DNA from: CALROG01 sp943369755
Lineage (GTDB): Bacteria; Pseudomonadota; Gammaproteobacteria; Burkholderiales; Burkholderiaceae_C
Assembly: GCA_943369755.1 (NCBI GenBank)
Contig: CALROG020000017.1
Coordinates: 8,470-72,469, forward strand
Length of the DNA: 64,000 nucleotides
Direction: 5' to 3'
Both the position numbers and the translations under genes were made by a program. This document shows positions 42,361 to 50,748 of the stretch, one piece after another. The notes under the pieces were generated by a model. That model was not told the origin of the DNA, ran no database searches, and was given only the letters and a program-made list of their open reading frames with translations. Within the stretch, counting starts at the first letter, position 1; every line of letters begins with the position of its first letter.

Positions 42361-43146
42361 ATGAAGAATCACACCTTGTCCGCCCTTGCTGCGGCTGTCC
42401 TGGTGGGCGCTTTCGCCCTGCCCGCCCTTGCTCAAAACCTGGCCATCGTCAACGGCAAAGCTGTGCCCAAGGCCCGTGCCGACGCGCTGGCGCAGCAGAT
42501 CGCCAAGTCGGGCCGCCCGGTCACGCCAGAAATGCAGGCCCAGCTCAAGGACGAAGTCATTGCCCGTGAAATCTTCATGCAAGAAGCGCAAAAGCGTGGC
42601 CTGGACGCCTCTGACGACTACAAGGCCCAGCTCGACCTTGCGCGCCAGACCATCCTGATCCGCGAGCTGTTTGCCGACTACCAAAAAGCCAACCCGGTGA
42701 CCGATGCCGACATCAAGGCCGAGTACGACAAGTTCGTGGCGGCCAACGGGGGCAAGGAATACCGCGCCCGCCACATCCTGGTGGAAAAGGAAGACGAAGC
42801 CAAGGCCATCATCGCCAGCCTCAAAAAGGGCGGCAAGTTTGATGAAATCGCCAAGAAGCAGTCCAAAGACCCTGGCTCGGGTGCCAACGGTGGCGACCTG
42901 GATTGGGCCAACGCCGCCAGCTACGTGCCCGAGTTTTCATCCGCCATGATCAAGTTGACCAAGGGCCAGGTGACCGATGTACCGGTCAAGAGCCAGTTTG
43001 GCTTTCACGTAATCCGCCTGGACGATGTGCGTGACGCGCAGTTGCCCAAGCTGGAAGAAGTCAAGCCACAGATTGCCCAGCAACTGCAACAGCAAAAGCT
43101 GGCCAAGTTCCAGGACGATTTGCGCGCCAAAGCCAAGATCGAGTGA
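42361..43146 (+). CDS. Periplasmic parvulin-type peptidyl-prolyl cis-trans isomerase
   Basis: A 261-residue protein with a signal peptide (LAAAVLVGAFALPALAQ, cleavage about residue 25), a helical chaperone-like N-domain, and a parvulin domain from about residue 130: RARHILVEKEDEAKAII, then GGDLDWANAASYVPEF and FGFHVIRLDDVR. It resembles the PpiC/SurA group that folds outer-membrane proteins. The Shine-Dalgarno AGGA precedes the ATG. It ends the selO operon, and a rho-independent terminator follows 23 bases after the stop. Confidence 0.92.
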   Translation: MKNHTLSALAAAVLVGAFALPALAQNLAIVNGKAVPKARADALAQQIAKSGRPVTPEMQAQLKDEVIAREIFMQEAQKRGLDASDDYKAQLDLARQTILIRELFADYQKANPVTDADIKAEYDKFVAANGGKEYRARHILVEKEDEAKAIIASLKKGGKFDEIAKKQSKDPGSGANGGDLDWANAASYVPEFSSAMIKLTKGQVTDVPVKSQFGFHVIRLDDVRDAQLPKLEEVKPQIAQQLQQQKLAKFQDDLRAKAKIE

Positions 43147-43169
43147 GGGGCTTGCTGCCCAAGCAATGA

Positions 43170-43193
43170 AGCGGCCTTCTGGCCGCTTTTTTT
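43170..43193 (+). terminator. Rho-independent terminator after the parvulin gene
   Basis: A perfect 7-base stem AGCGGCC / GGCCGCT with a TTCT loop is followed by six T residues. It closes the selO operon. The convergent minus-strand gene stops at its far edge (43192), and on that strand no U-run follows the stem, so it mainly acts on plus-strand transcripts. Confidence 0.9.
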
Positions 43194-43932
43194 ATGCTGC
43201 CAGGGCCTTGATGAGCATAAGCAAGCCGATCAGCACCGGCTGGTGCAGCATGTACCAGCTCAGGCTCCAGCGGCCCAGCCAGGCCAGCGGCTCGGCCCCC
43301 TTGGGTAGCGCCATTGCCAGCCATTGCGGCTTGCGCGCCAGCGCCCATTGCCCAGCTGCCATGCCCCACCACATCACGCCGAGCCAGGGCACTAACGGTA
43401 CCCAGTCTTCGGTGATTGGCTTGCGGCTGATCAAGCCCAGCCAGTTAAACGCCGGATTATTGAGAAAATCGGCTGCAGCCCCCGCCGAATGGGCGTAAGC
43501 CGCTATGAATTTCATAGCAATTGCAATGCCGCCCAAAAGCCACAACCAGCGCCCCCAGCCTGCTGTGAGCCGTACCACGATCAGCATCACGGCAATGCCG
43601 TGCAGCACACCGAAGTAAATAAAGCTCTTCGGATACATCAGGTAAGAGCCCGCCGTGACCAGCAGCGCACAGCCCGCCACCTGCGCCCAGCGCCGCCAAA
43701 AGCGCGGCCAGGCCTGCCCCTGCTGGTGCGCCACGGCCTGGCCCAACCCGGCACAAAACAGGAACAGGCTGACGATGGCGGTACGCTGCCAGGTCCAGAT
43801 CGGATCGCGGTAAAAGTCTTCGCGCAGCCAGCCAAAGTGGTTCAGGTCAAAGCAGAAATGAAACACCGTCATCCAGACGATGGCAACGCCGCGCAGGGCG
43901 TCCAGGGCGTCAAAGCGCGGGGCGTGGGTCAT
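43192..43932 (-). CDS. DUF1624 / heparan-alpha-glucosaminide N-acetyltransferase catalytic-like membrane protein
   Basis: A 246-residue integral membrane protein with about seven hydrophobic segments, beginning FDALDALRGVAIVWMTVFHFCFDL, the hallmark RG and H of the acyltransferase-like DUF1624 group. Family members are thought to move acetyl groups across the membrane to sugars, but bacterial functions are mostly unknown. Residues ~139-156 (MKFIAAYAHSAGAAADF) are encoded by repeat family 1, copy C, in frame within a loop/helix region. It is convergent with the parvulin gene. Confidence 0.75.
   Translation of the reverse strand: MTHAPRFDALDALRGVAIVWMTVFHFCFDLNHFGWLREDFYRDPIWTWQRTAIVSLFLFCAGLGQAVAHQQGQAWPRFWRRWAQVAGCALLVTAGSYLMYPKSFIYFGVLHGIAVMLIVVRLTAGWGRWLWLLGGIAIAMKFIAAYAHSAGAAADFLNNPAFNWLGLISRKPITEDWVPLVPWLGVMWWGMAAGQWALARKPQWLAMALPKGAEPLAWLGRWSLSWYMLHQPVLIGLLMLIKALAA
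43465..43518. repeat. Interspersed repeat family 1, copy C (inside DUF1624 gene)
   Basis: About 54 bases: GGCTGCAGCCCC, a variable segment, GGGCGTAAGCCGCTAT and GAATTTCATAGC. It aligns block by block with copies A, B and F in the same orientation and is read in frame in the minus-strand gene. Confidence 0.82.
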
Positions 43933-43986
43933 GGCGCAAGTTTAGGGCGCGGCGCGGGCCCGTTGATGAATTGGCACCAACCGGTA

Positions 43987-44778
43987 TCAGCTTGCGCGGG
44001 CGTCGTCCCAGCGGAAACTGCCACGGTAGGCGTGCCAGGTTGCGTGGCCCAACCACGGCCCGACAACCAGCACGCCAACGGCCCAGGGCAGCGCGATGGC
44101 CGCCACCAGCAGCACCACGATCAATGCGCCCCACAAAAGCATGGGGCCGGTACGGCCAAACACCACCTGCAAGCTCGCAATGGCGGCGGTGATGGCATCG
44201 GTGTCGCGGTCCAGAACCATCGGAATGGACACCACGCAAGTGCCGAACACCAGGCCGGCAAACGCGCCGCCCACCAGGGCATAGACCGCCACAAACTCCC
44301 AGTTCTCGGGGTTGAACACGGCCTGCAGCACACCGGCGGTGGTGGGCATGCCGGTGTTGAAGAACACCGCGAACACTACCAGTGAGGCGCGGCCCCAAAG
44401 CAGTTCCAGCAGCATCAGCACCAACACCAGCAAGCCCATGCTGCCCAGGCGTTGGTCCCAGCAGGTCAGGGAGGCACTGAAGTCCTGTGGCAAACCCGCC
44501 TCCCGACGGCGGCTCGACTCGTACAGACCCATCGCCAGAAACGGCCCCACGAGAAAACAGCCCGAAACGAACGACATGGTGTATTCCGGCTTGTTGCGGA
44601 ACACGGCACCCAGCACCGCGGCCATGCCCCAGAAGCACAGGCCGTAGAACGCGGCAATGCCGGGTGCCGCGCGCAGGTCGCGCCAGCCTGCGGCGAGCCA
44701 GCGAAACGGGTCGGCCAGGTCGATGGGCTGCAGCACCCGCAGGGCGCCGGCAGCGGTGTCGTGCACGGGGTCAGCCAT
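43987..44778 (-). CDS. DUF2189 domain membrane protein
   Basis: A 263-residue protein with about six hydrophobic segments. The segment FRWLAAGWRDLRAAPGIAAFYG near residues 25-46 and GPFLAMGLYESSRRREAGL are characteristic of DUF2189, a family of unknown function in proteobacteria often near cytochrome oxidase genes. Here it lies 3 bases after the stop of a large secreted protein, so the two are cotranscribed. No catalytic motif is seen. Confidence 0.78.
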   Translation of the reverse strand: MADPVHDTAAGALRVLQPIDLADPFRWLAAGWRDLRAAPGIAAFYGLCFWGMAAVLGAVFRNKPEYTMSFVSGCFLVGPFLAMGLYESSRRREAGLPQDFSASLTCWDQRLGSMGLLVLVLMLLELLWGRASLVVFAVFFNTGMPTTAGVLQAVFNPENWEFVAVYALVGGAFAGLVFGTCVVSIPMVLDRDTDAITAAIASLQVVFGRTGPMLLWGALIVVLLVAAIALPWAVGVLVVGPWLGHATWHAYRGSFRWDDARAS

Positions 44779-44781
44779 GGC

Positions 44782-46476
44782 TTATTGAAGCACAAAGGGA
44801 ACGGAAGGCCGCACGTCCAGCGGGACCGTCACCGAGGCTGGAAAGCCCGGGATGGGCACCGGCGTCACCGGTGCCGCGATCGGCACCACCGTGGTACCGG
44901 TGATGCGGGGCTGGATGGCTGCAGGGGCTGAGCCGCCCGGGCCGAACGGGATCGGCATTTCGATCTGCCCCGACGCCTGCACGCCGCCGACCGAGTTGCC
45001 GTTCCAGTTGCCCCGGAAGGTGACACTGTTGTCCTGCAGGTTGCCAAACAGGTTGCCGGTGATGCGGCCGGCCATGTTGATCTGGATCGGGATGCTCACC
45101 GGGGGGATGGTGATGCCGGGCACCGGCGACGCGATGTTTACGGTGAAGGTCTCGCTGATTTCCGGGTCGATCCGGAAAGTGGCGTCCATGTAGCCATTGA
45201 GCGCAGGACCGGCAGCGCCCGGCGTCACCTGGGCCGTCCAGCCGCCCTCGATCACAATGTTGGTGCTGTAGTTGCGCGAAATGCCGAACTCCGGAATGGA
45301 CAACGGAATGGTGATGGGCTCGGTGCGGGTCACTGGCCCGTTGAAGCGCGTGCCGGCCGGGTATCCGCCGCTGTAGAGGGCACTGGCGGGCAGCGCCAGA
45401 TTGACCGTCAGCGCATAGCTGCAGGCGCGGCCCGAGGCATTGACGCTGCCATTGACCAGCGCCCGCCAGGCCAGCGCGCCCCCGGTGCCGGTGGGACTGA
45501 ACTGGATGGGCTGGTCGGCCGTGTCGTCACTGTCACGGAAAGTGCCCGTCAACGCGCCGGTGGTGGCGTTGAAGTCGGCGGTGTAGGTGAACGACACCCC
45601 GGTACCGATAATGCTGCCGCGCCCGGCCACGACCGCATGCACTGCACCCGCCAGGTTGGTGAAGCGCAGGTCGCTGGAGACAGCCCCCAGCGACGGGCTG
45701 ACCGCCGCAGCCGCCTGCCCGGCGCAGCTGACCGTGCCGCCCACGGTGCCATCCATGCTGCCCACGCCCGCCGCTGCGGGCTGCAACACAACTGTGGTGG
45801 TGCCGCTGGTCAGCCCGGCATGCTCCACCGTCATGGCGCTGTAGCTGTGGGGCAACTCGAATGAACGCACCAGGATGTACAGCGGCTCGGTGTACACCAG
45901 TGTGCGGCGGTCCACCTCCGTGCCGTTGTAGGTGAAGATGATGCGCTGCCCGTCCCAGTCCATGCCGTAAACGCCGCAGTACTGGCTGTTGCTGGCCACG
46001 GCCTGCGGGATGGCCTTGAGCACGTCCTCGTACTGGCCGCGGATGACAAAGGTGTGGATGCTGCCCGCGTAGTCCCAGCGCGTGGTCAGGCCAAACTTGG
46101 GTTTGATGGGGTACTGGTAGGCATTGGTGGCGTTGTTGAACGCCGTGTTTTTTTCTCCCACGACGATTCGGTTATAGCCGTAGCGGGTGCCCGGGAAACA
46201 CCCATTGAACGTGATGCGCATGGGCGGCGTGAACGGCGTTGCCGTCATGGCCTCGTCGTAGTCCACGCCCTGGTCGGAATTGAACCAGCGCGCGTAAGGG
46301 TTGCCGTCGCGGTCGCTGTCGCTGCGGTCGTAGCCGATCGCGTCACCGAAGGAGCCCGCTGACGGCGAGGCCGTTCCATACACCTGCCAGGCAGTGGACT
46401 TCAGGTCGACCAACACGGCATGGGCACAAGACCATGCACTGAGCAGCAGCAGCGCAGCAAACAGGCGACGGATCAT
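44782..46476 (-). CDS. Secreted protein of unknown function, 564 residues
   Basis: A signal peptide of about 20 residues (LFAALLLLSAWSCAHA) is followed by an acidic, Asp/Asn-rich N-terminal domain (GYDRSDSDRDGNPYARWF) and then a long Gly/Thr/Ala/Pro-rich beta-type region with repeated short strands, such as ITIPPVSIPIQINMAGRITGN. Only a few Cys are present. I recognise no family. Composition suggests an extracellular or outer-surface beta protein. The DUF2189 membrane gene follows after 3 bases, so they may work together. The 84 bases separating it from the purL stop show nothing notable. Confidence 0.7.
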   Translation of the reverse strand: MIRRLFAALLLLSAWSCAHAVLVDLKSTAWQVYGTASPSAGSFGDAIGYDRSDSDRDGNPYARWFNSDQGVDYDEAMTATPFTPPMRITFNGCFPGTRYGYNRIVVGEKNTAFNNATNAYQYPIKPKFGLTTRWDYAGSIHTFVIRGQYEDVLKAIPQAVASNSQYCGVYGMDWDGQRIIFTYNGTEVDRRTLVYTEPLYILVRSFELPHSYSAMTVEHAGLTSGTTTVVLQPAAAGVGSMDGTVGGTVSCAGQAAAAVSPSLGAVSSDLRFTNLAGAVHAVVAGRGSIIGTGVSFTYTADFNATTGALTGTFRDSDDTADQPIQFSPTGTGGALAWRALVNGSVNASGRACSYALTVNLALPASALYSGGYPAGTRFNGPVTRTEPITIPLSIPEFGISRNYSTNIVIEGGWTAQVTPGAAGPALNGYMDATFRIDPEISETFTVNIASPVPGITIPPVSIPIQINMAGRITGNLFGNLQDNSVTFRGNWNGNSVGGVQASGQIEMPIPFGPGGSAPAAIQPRITGTTVVPIAAPVTPVPIPGFPASVTVPLDVRPSVPFVLQ

Positions 46477-46560
46477 CGGGCAACTCCAGTAGCAGGGCCA
46501 AGGCCCAATCTACTGCGGCCCGGCACCGCCTCGCATGACGCAGATCAAGACAGCAGGCCG

Positions 46561-49500
46561 TCAACCCACCCACTTGCGCGCGTTGCGCCAGATCTGCATC
46601 CAGGGGCTCAGCGCACTGGCGTCGCCACTGGTCCAGCTCATCTGGATGTTGCGGAACACCCGCTCGGGGTGCGGCATCAGCGCGGTGAAGCGGCCGTCGG
46701 CGGTGGTCACTGCCGTCAGGCCACCGGGGCTGCCGTTGGGGTTGAAGGGGTAGGCCTCGGTCGGCCCGCCGGCGTTGTCCACATAGCGCATGACCGCAAT
46801 CACCCGCGCCGGGTCGCCCCGGTGGGCAAAGTTGGCATAGCCTTCACCATGGGCCACGGCAATCGGCAGGCGGCTGCCGGCCATGCCCTGGAAGAACAGG
46901 CTGGGTGAGGCCAGCACCTCCACCAGCGACAGGCGCGCTTCAAAGCGTTCACTGCGGTTGGTGGTGAAGCGCGGCCAGTCTTGTGCGCCGGGAATGATGT
47001 CGGCCAGCTCGGCAAACATCTGGCAGCCGTTGCACACGCCCAGGCCAAAAGTGTCGGCACGACCAAAGAAGGCCCTGAACTGGTCGGCCAGCACCGGGTT
47101 GAAGGTAATGCTGCGGGCCCAGCCGATACCGGCGCCCAGCGTGTCGCCGTAGCTGAAACCGCCACAGGCCACCACGCCCTTGAAGTCCTGCAAACGCGCC
47201 CTGCCGGTTTGCAGGTCCGTCATGTGCACGTCGTAGGCGTCAAAACCGGCCTCGGTGAAGGTGTAGGCCATCTCCACGTGGGAGTTGACGCCCTGCTCGC
47301 GCAAGATCGCGACTTTCGGGCGGCTCAGGCCGAGGTAGGGTGCGGCGGGATTTTCACGGGGGTCAAATGTCAACGCCAGGTGCAGGCCGGGGTTGGTCGG
47401 GTCGCCCGCGGTGGCGTGCTCGGCATCGGCACCGGCGGGGTTGTCGCGTTGCTGGCAGATCTTCCAGCTCACGCTGTCCCAGACCTGATGCAGGTCGGCC
47501 AGCTTGCTGCTGAACACCAGCCGGGTGTCGCGCCAGACCTGAACTTCACCCTTGCCGATGTCGGTCTGCGAGGCTGCGGGCCGGGTCTTGCCAACGAAGT
47601 GGCTGTGCTTGCTCAGGCCATGGTCGCGCAGGGTTTGCATCACCTCGTTGCGCTGGGCGGTGCGCACCTGCAGCAGCACGCCCAGCTCTTCACTGAACAG
47701 CGCCTTGAGGGTCAGCTCGTCGCGCCGTGCGCTCACCTGGCCGGCCCAGTTCTTGGCGTCACCGGTGTCCATGCGGCTGTCGGAAATTCCGTCGCCTTCC
47801 AGCACCAGCATGTCTACATTCAGGGCCAGGCCAAGATTGCCCGCAAAGGCCATTTCGCAGGCGCTGGCAAACAGGCCACCGTCGCTGCGGTCGTGGTAGG
47901 CCAGAACCTGGCCGCTGGCGCGCAGTGCATTCACGGCCTTGACAAGGTTCACCAGGTCTTGCGGGTCGTCCAGGTCGGGCACGCCGGCGGCGTCGGTGCA
48001 GCCACTCTGGCCCAGCACCTGCTCCAGGATGCTGCCGCCCATGCGGTTGCGGCCTCGGCCCAGGTCAACCAGCACCAGGGTGGTGTCGGCCTCGGTGGCG
48101 TTGAGCTGGGGCGTGAAGGTGCCACGCACATCGGGCAGTGTTGCGAACGCACTGACGATCAAACTCACCGGCGAGGTGACTTTTTTCTTCAGGCCTTCGT
48201 CGTTCCATTGGGTACGCATGGACAGGCTGTCTTTGCCCACCGGAATGCTGATGCCCAAGGCCGGGCACAGCGCCAAGCCCACCGCCTCGACGGTGGCGTA
48301 CAACGCTGCGTCTTCACCCGGCTCGCCGCAAGCCGCCATCCAGTTGGCGGACAGCTTGACGCGGGGCAATTCAATGGGTGCTGCCAGCAGGTTGGTAATG
48401 GCCTCGGCCACCGCCATGCGACCCGAGGCCGGCGCGTTGATCGCGGCCAGCGGCGTGCGCTCCCCCATGCTCATGGCTTCGCCACCAAAACCGCTGTAGT
48501 CGGCCAGCGTCACGGCGCAGTCGGCCACCGGCACTTGCCAGGGGCCGACCATCTGGTCGCGGTGCGTCAGGCCACCCACGGTGCGGTCGCCAATGGTGAT
48601 GAGAAAGCGCTTGGACGCCACCGTGGGGTGGCTCAGCACCTGGATGGCGGCGTCTTGCAGTTTCACGCCGGTCAGGTCCAGTGGCTTGAAGGTGCGCGCC
48701 ACGCTGTTCACGTCGCGGTGCATTTTGGGTGGTTTGCCCAGCAGCACGTTCATGGGCATGTCTACTGGAGCCCCCACGCTCCCCAAAGCGGCTGCGCTTG
48801 CTTGGGGCGGCCCGGCGCGGCGCGCGGCATCTGCGTCTGCCAGCACCAGTTGCCGCTCCTGGGTGGCCACGCCCACCACTGCAAATGGGCAGCGCTCGCG
48901 CTCGCAGAAGGCCTGAAACTGCGCCAGCGACTCTGGCGCAATCGCCAGCACATAGCGCTCCTGGCTTTCGTTGCACCAGATCTCCTTGGGAGCCAGGCCG
49001 CTTTCTTCCAGTGGCACGGCGCGCAGGTCAAAGCGGGCGCCGCGCCCTGCGTCGTTGGTCAGTTCGGGGAAGGCGTTGCTCAGGCCGCCTGCGCCGACGT
49101 CATGAATGGCCAGTATCGGGTTGGCCTCACCCTGGGCCCAGCAGTGGTTGATGACCTCTTGTGCACGGCGTTCAATTTCGGGGTTGCCACGCTGCACCGA
49201 GTCAAAGTCAAGCTCGGCCGCGTTGGCCCCGGTGGCCATGGAGCTGGCGGCACTGCCGCCCATGCCGATGCGCATGCCCGGCCCGCCGAGCTGGATCAGC
49301 AAGGAGCCGGCCGGGAACGCAATCTTGCTTGTCAGCCGCGCGTCGATGGTGCCCACGCCGCCGGCGATCATGATCGGCTTGTGATAGCCGCGCAGCACGG
49401 TGTCTACGTCACTTGCCACCGCCTGCTCGTATTCGCGAAAGTAGCCCAGCAAGTTGGGCCGGCCAAACTCGTTGTTGAACGCGGCACCGCCCAGTGGGCC

Positions 49501-50640
49501 CTCGGTCACGATTTGCAGCGGGCTGGCAATGTGTGCAGGCTTGCCGCCGGGCTGGTCTGACCAGCCGCCCCAGAGCCTGGACACGGTGAAGCCGGTCAGC
49601 CCGGCCTTGGGTTTGGAGCCCCGGCCGGTGGCACCTTCGTCGCGGATTTCCCCGCCCGCCCCGGTGCTGGCACCAGGGAACGGGCTGATGGCCGTGGGGT
49701 GGTTATGGGTCTCCACCTTCATCAGCACATGCGCCGTCTCGCTATACTTTTGATAGTGGCTCGCGCTTGCTGCATGCGGGCTAGAGCCCGGTTTTGCCAT
49801 AAAACGCTGAATCTGCAGGCCCTCCATCACCGACGCATTGTCGGAATAGGCAATTACCGTGTGCTGCGGGCTGGTCTGGTGGGTGTGGCGGATCATGCCG
49901 AACATGCTCTTGTCTTGCGCCACGCCGTCGATGGTGAAACTGGCGTTGAAGATCTTGTGCCGGCAATGCTCGCTGTTGGCCTGCGCGAACATCATCAACT
50001 CGACATCAGTGGGGTTGCGCTTGAGCTCTGCAAAGGCATTGACCAGGTAGTCAATTTCGTCGTCGGCCAGCGCCAGGCCAAAGGTCTGGTTGGCCGCCAC
50101 CAGCGCCGCCCGGCCGCCGCGCAACACGTCAACATGGGCCATTGGGGCGGCATGCAATTCAGTGAACAGCCTGGCCGCCAGCGCGCGCTCGAACATGACG
50201 CTTTCAGTCATGCGATCGTGCAGCAACGCCGCCACGCCCGCCACCTGCTCGGCTGTGAGCTGCGGCGTGCCGCCAAGCAAACCGGTTTTGAGCGCCAGCC
50301 GGTACTCGGTGATGCGCTCGACCCGGCGAACGCCCAGGCCGCAGTTGTGCGCGATATCGGTGGCCTTGCTGGCCCAGGGCGAGACCGTGCCAAAACGCGG
50401 TGTCACCACAATCAGCGGGCCGTCGCTCGGGCCGCTGTAGGGGTCGCCATAGACCAGCAGTGCGCCCAGGCGGGCCTTGTCGGCCTCGGACGGCATGGAG
50501 TCGGTGGCCACCAGATGCACAAAACGCGCTGCGATTGCGGTGATCTTGTCGTGAATGCCCTGCAGGCGTGGCAGCAGTTGCTGGACTCGGAAGTTACTAA
50601 GGGCATTGCCGCCCTCAAACTGGGTGATGTGCAGGGTCAC
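46561..50640 (-). CDS. purL: Phosphoribosylformylglycinamidine synthase, large PurL
   Basis: A 1359-residue single-chain FGAR amidotransferase of purine synthesis, with N-terminal domain, ATP-binding AIRS-like halves (LMKVETHNHPTAISPFPGA, GAGGLSNAFPEL) and a C-terminal class I glutaminase domain with Cys in GVCNGCQMF and His/Glu in AVAHGEG. The start is GTG. It is some 60 residues longer than the E. coli enzyme. Two stretches look like in-frame repeat insertions: residues ~281-300 (family 1, copy D) and ~607-625 (a CCCC-type element). Both lie in variable loops beside conserved motifs, so function is probably kept. Confidence 0.96.
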   Translation of the reverse strand: MTLHITQFEGGNALSNFRVQQLLPRLQGIHDKITAIAARFVHLVATDSMPSEADKARLGALLVYGDPYSGPSDGPLIVVTPRFGTVSPWASKATDIAHNCGLGVRRVERITEYRLALKTGLLGGTPQLTAEQVAGVAALLHDRMTESVMFERALAARLFTELHAAPMAHVDVLRGGRAALVAANQTFGLALADDEIDYLVNAFAELKRNPTDVELMMFAQANSEHCRHKIFNASFTIDGVAQDKSMFGMIRHTHQTSPQHTVIAYSDNASVMEGLQIQRFMAKPGSSPHAASASHYQKYSETAHVLMKVETHNHPTAISPFPGASTGAGGEIRDEGATGRGSKPKAGLTGFTVSRLWGGWSDQPGGKPAHIASPLQIVTEGPLGGAAFNNEFGRPNLLGYFREYEQAVASDVDTVLRGYHKPIMIAGGVGTIDARLTSKIAFPAGSLLIQLGGPGMRIGMGGSAASSMATGANAAELDFDSVQRGNPEIERRAQEVINHCWAQGEANPILAIHDVGAGGLSNAFPELTNDAGRGARFDLRAVPLEESGLAPKEIWCNESQERYVLAIAPESLAQFQAFCERERCPFAVVGVATQERQLVLADADAARRAGPPQASAAALGSVGAPVDMPMNVLLGKPPKMHRDVNSVARTFKPLDLTGVKLQDAAIQVLSHPTVASKRFLITIGDRTVGGLTHRDQMVGPWQVPVADCAVTLADYSGFGGEAMSMGERTPLAAINAPASGRMAVAEAITNLLAAPIELPRVKLSANWMAACGEPGEDAALYATVEAVGLALCPALGISIPVGKDSLSMRTQWNDEGLKKKVTSPVSLIVSAFATLPDVRGTFTPQLNATEADTTLVLVDLGRGRNRMGGSILEQVLGQSGCTDAAGVPDLDDPQDLVNLVKAVNALRASGQVLAYHDRSDGGLFASACEMAFAGNLGLALNVDMLVLEGDGISDSRMDTGDAKNWAGQVSARRDELTLKALFSEELGVLLQVRTAQRNEVMQTLRDHGLSKHSHFVGKTRPAASQTDIGKGEVQVWRDTRLVFSSKLADLHQVWDSVSWKICQQRDNPAGADAEHATAGDPTNPGLHLALTFDPRENPAAPYLGLSRPKVAILREQGVNSHVEMAYTFTEAGFDAYDVHMTDLQTGRARLQDFKGVVACGGFSYGDTLGAGIGWARSITFNPVLADQFRAFFGRADTFGLGVCNGCQMFAELADIIPGAQDWPRFTTNRSERFEARLSLVEVLASPSLFFQGMAGSRLPIAVAHGEGYANFAHRGDPARVIAVMRYVDNAGGPTEAYPFNPNGSPGGLTAVTTADGRFTALMPHPERVFRNIQMSWTSGDASALSPWMQIWRNARKWVG
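48767..48820. repeat. CCCC/GGGG inverted-repeat element inside purL
   Basis: GCTCCCCAAAGC pairs with GCTTGGGG across GGCTGCGCTTG, forming an imperfect hairpin, flanked by GAGCCCCC and GGCGGCCCGGCG. The style matches a repeat common between genes of Comamonadaceae. In the gene it encodes an Ala/Gly/Pro-rich linker (AGPPQASAAALGSVGAP), just before the conserved LLGKPPKMHRDV. Confidence 0.6.
49741..49800. repeat. Interspersed repeat family 1, copy D (inside purL)
   Basis: About 60 bases in the opposite orientation to copies A-C: GCTATACTTTTGATAGTGGC, a variable middle, then GGGCTAGAGCCCGGTTTT. It is read in frame in purL (residues ~281-300, MAKPGSSPHAASASHYQKYS), just before the invariant HVLMKVETHNHP segment. 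Confidence 0.85.
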
Positions 50641-50669
50641 GTGGTGGCCTTGGAGGTGGTTCGGCGCTG

Positions 50670-50748
50670 CGCTGAATGGGCAGCCCCGTGAAAACCCGTA
50701 ATTCTAGCTTCCGGGGATTTCGCTGAATGGGATAATTCAGCCCCATGA
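50670..50748. repeat. Short direct duplication in the purL/map divergent region
   Basis: CGCTGAATGGG followed by CAGCCCCGTGA (50670-50691) recurs 50 bases on as CGCTGAATGGG-ATAATT-CAGCCCCATGA (50721-50748). The second copy carries an extra ATAATT and ends in the map start codon. It may be a local duplication or paired regulatory sites. Confidence 0.5.
50731..50736 (+). promoter_or_regulatory. Putative -10 element of map, very short leader
   Basis: GATAAT at 50731-50736 is a good -10 hexamer but lies only 8 bases before the map ATG, and no Shine-Dalgarno sequence precedes the ATG. If used, the mRNA would be nearly leaderless. No strong -35 is seen at the 17-base spacing. Confidence 0.35.

Noticed and set aside
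46981..49560. An 859-codon open plus-strand frame opposite purL
   Set aside because: Composition is Gly/Val/His/Gln-rich as expected for an antisense shadow, and purL on the other strand is certain.
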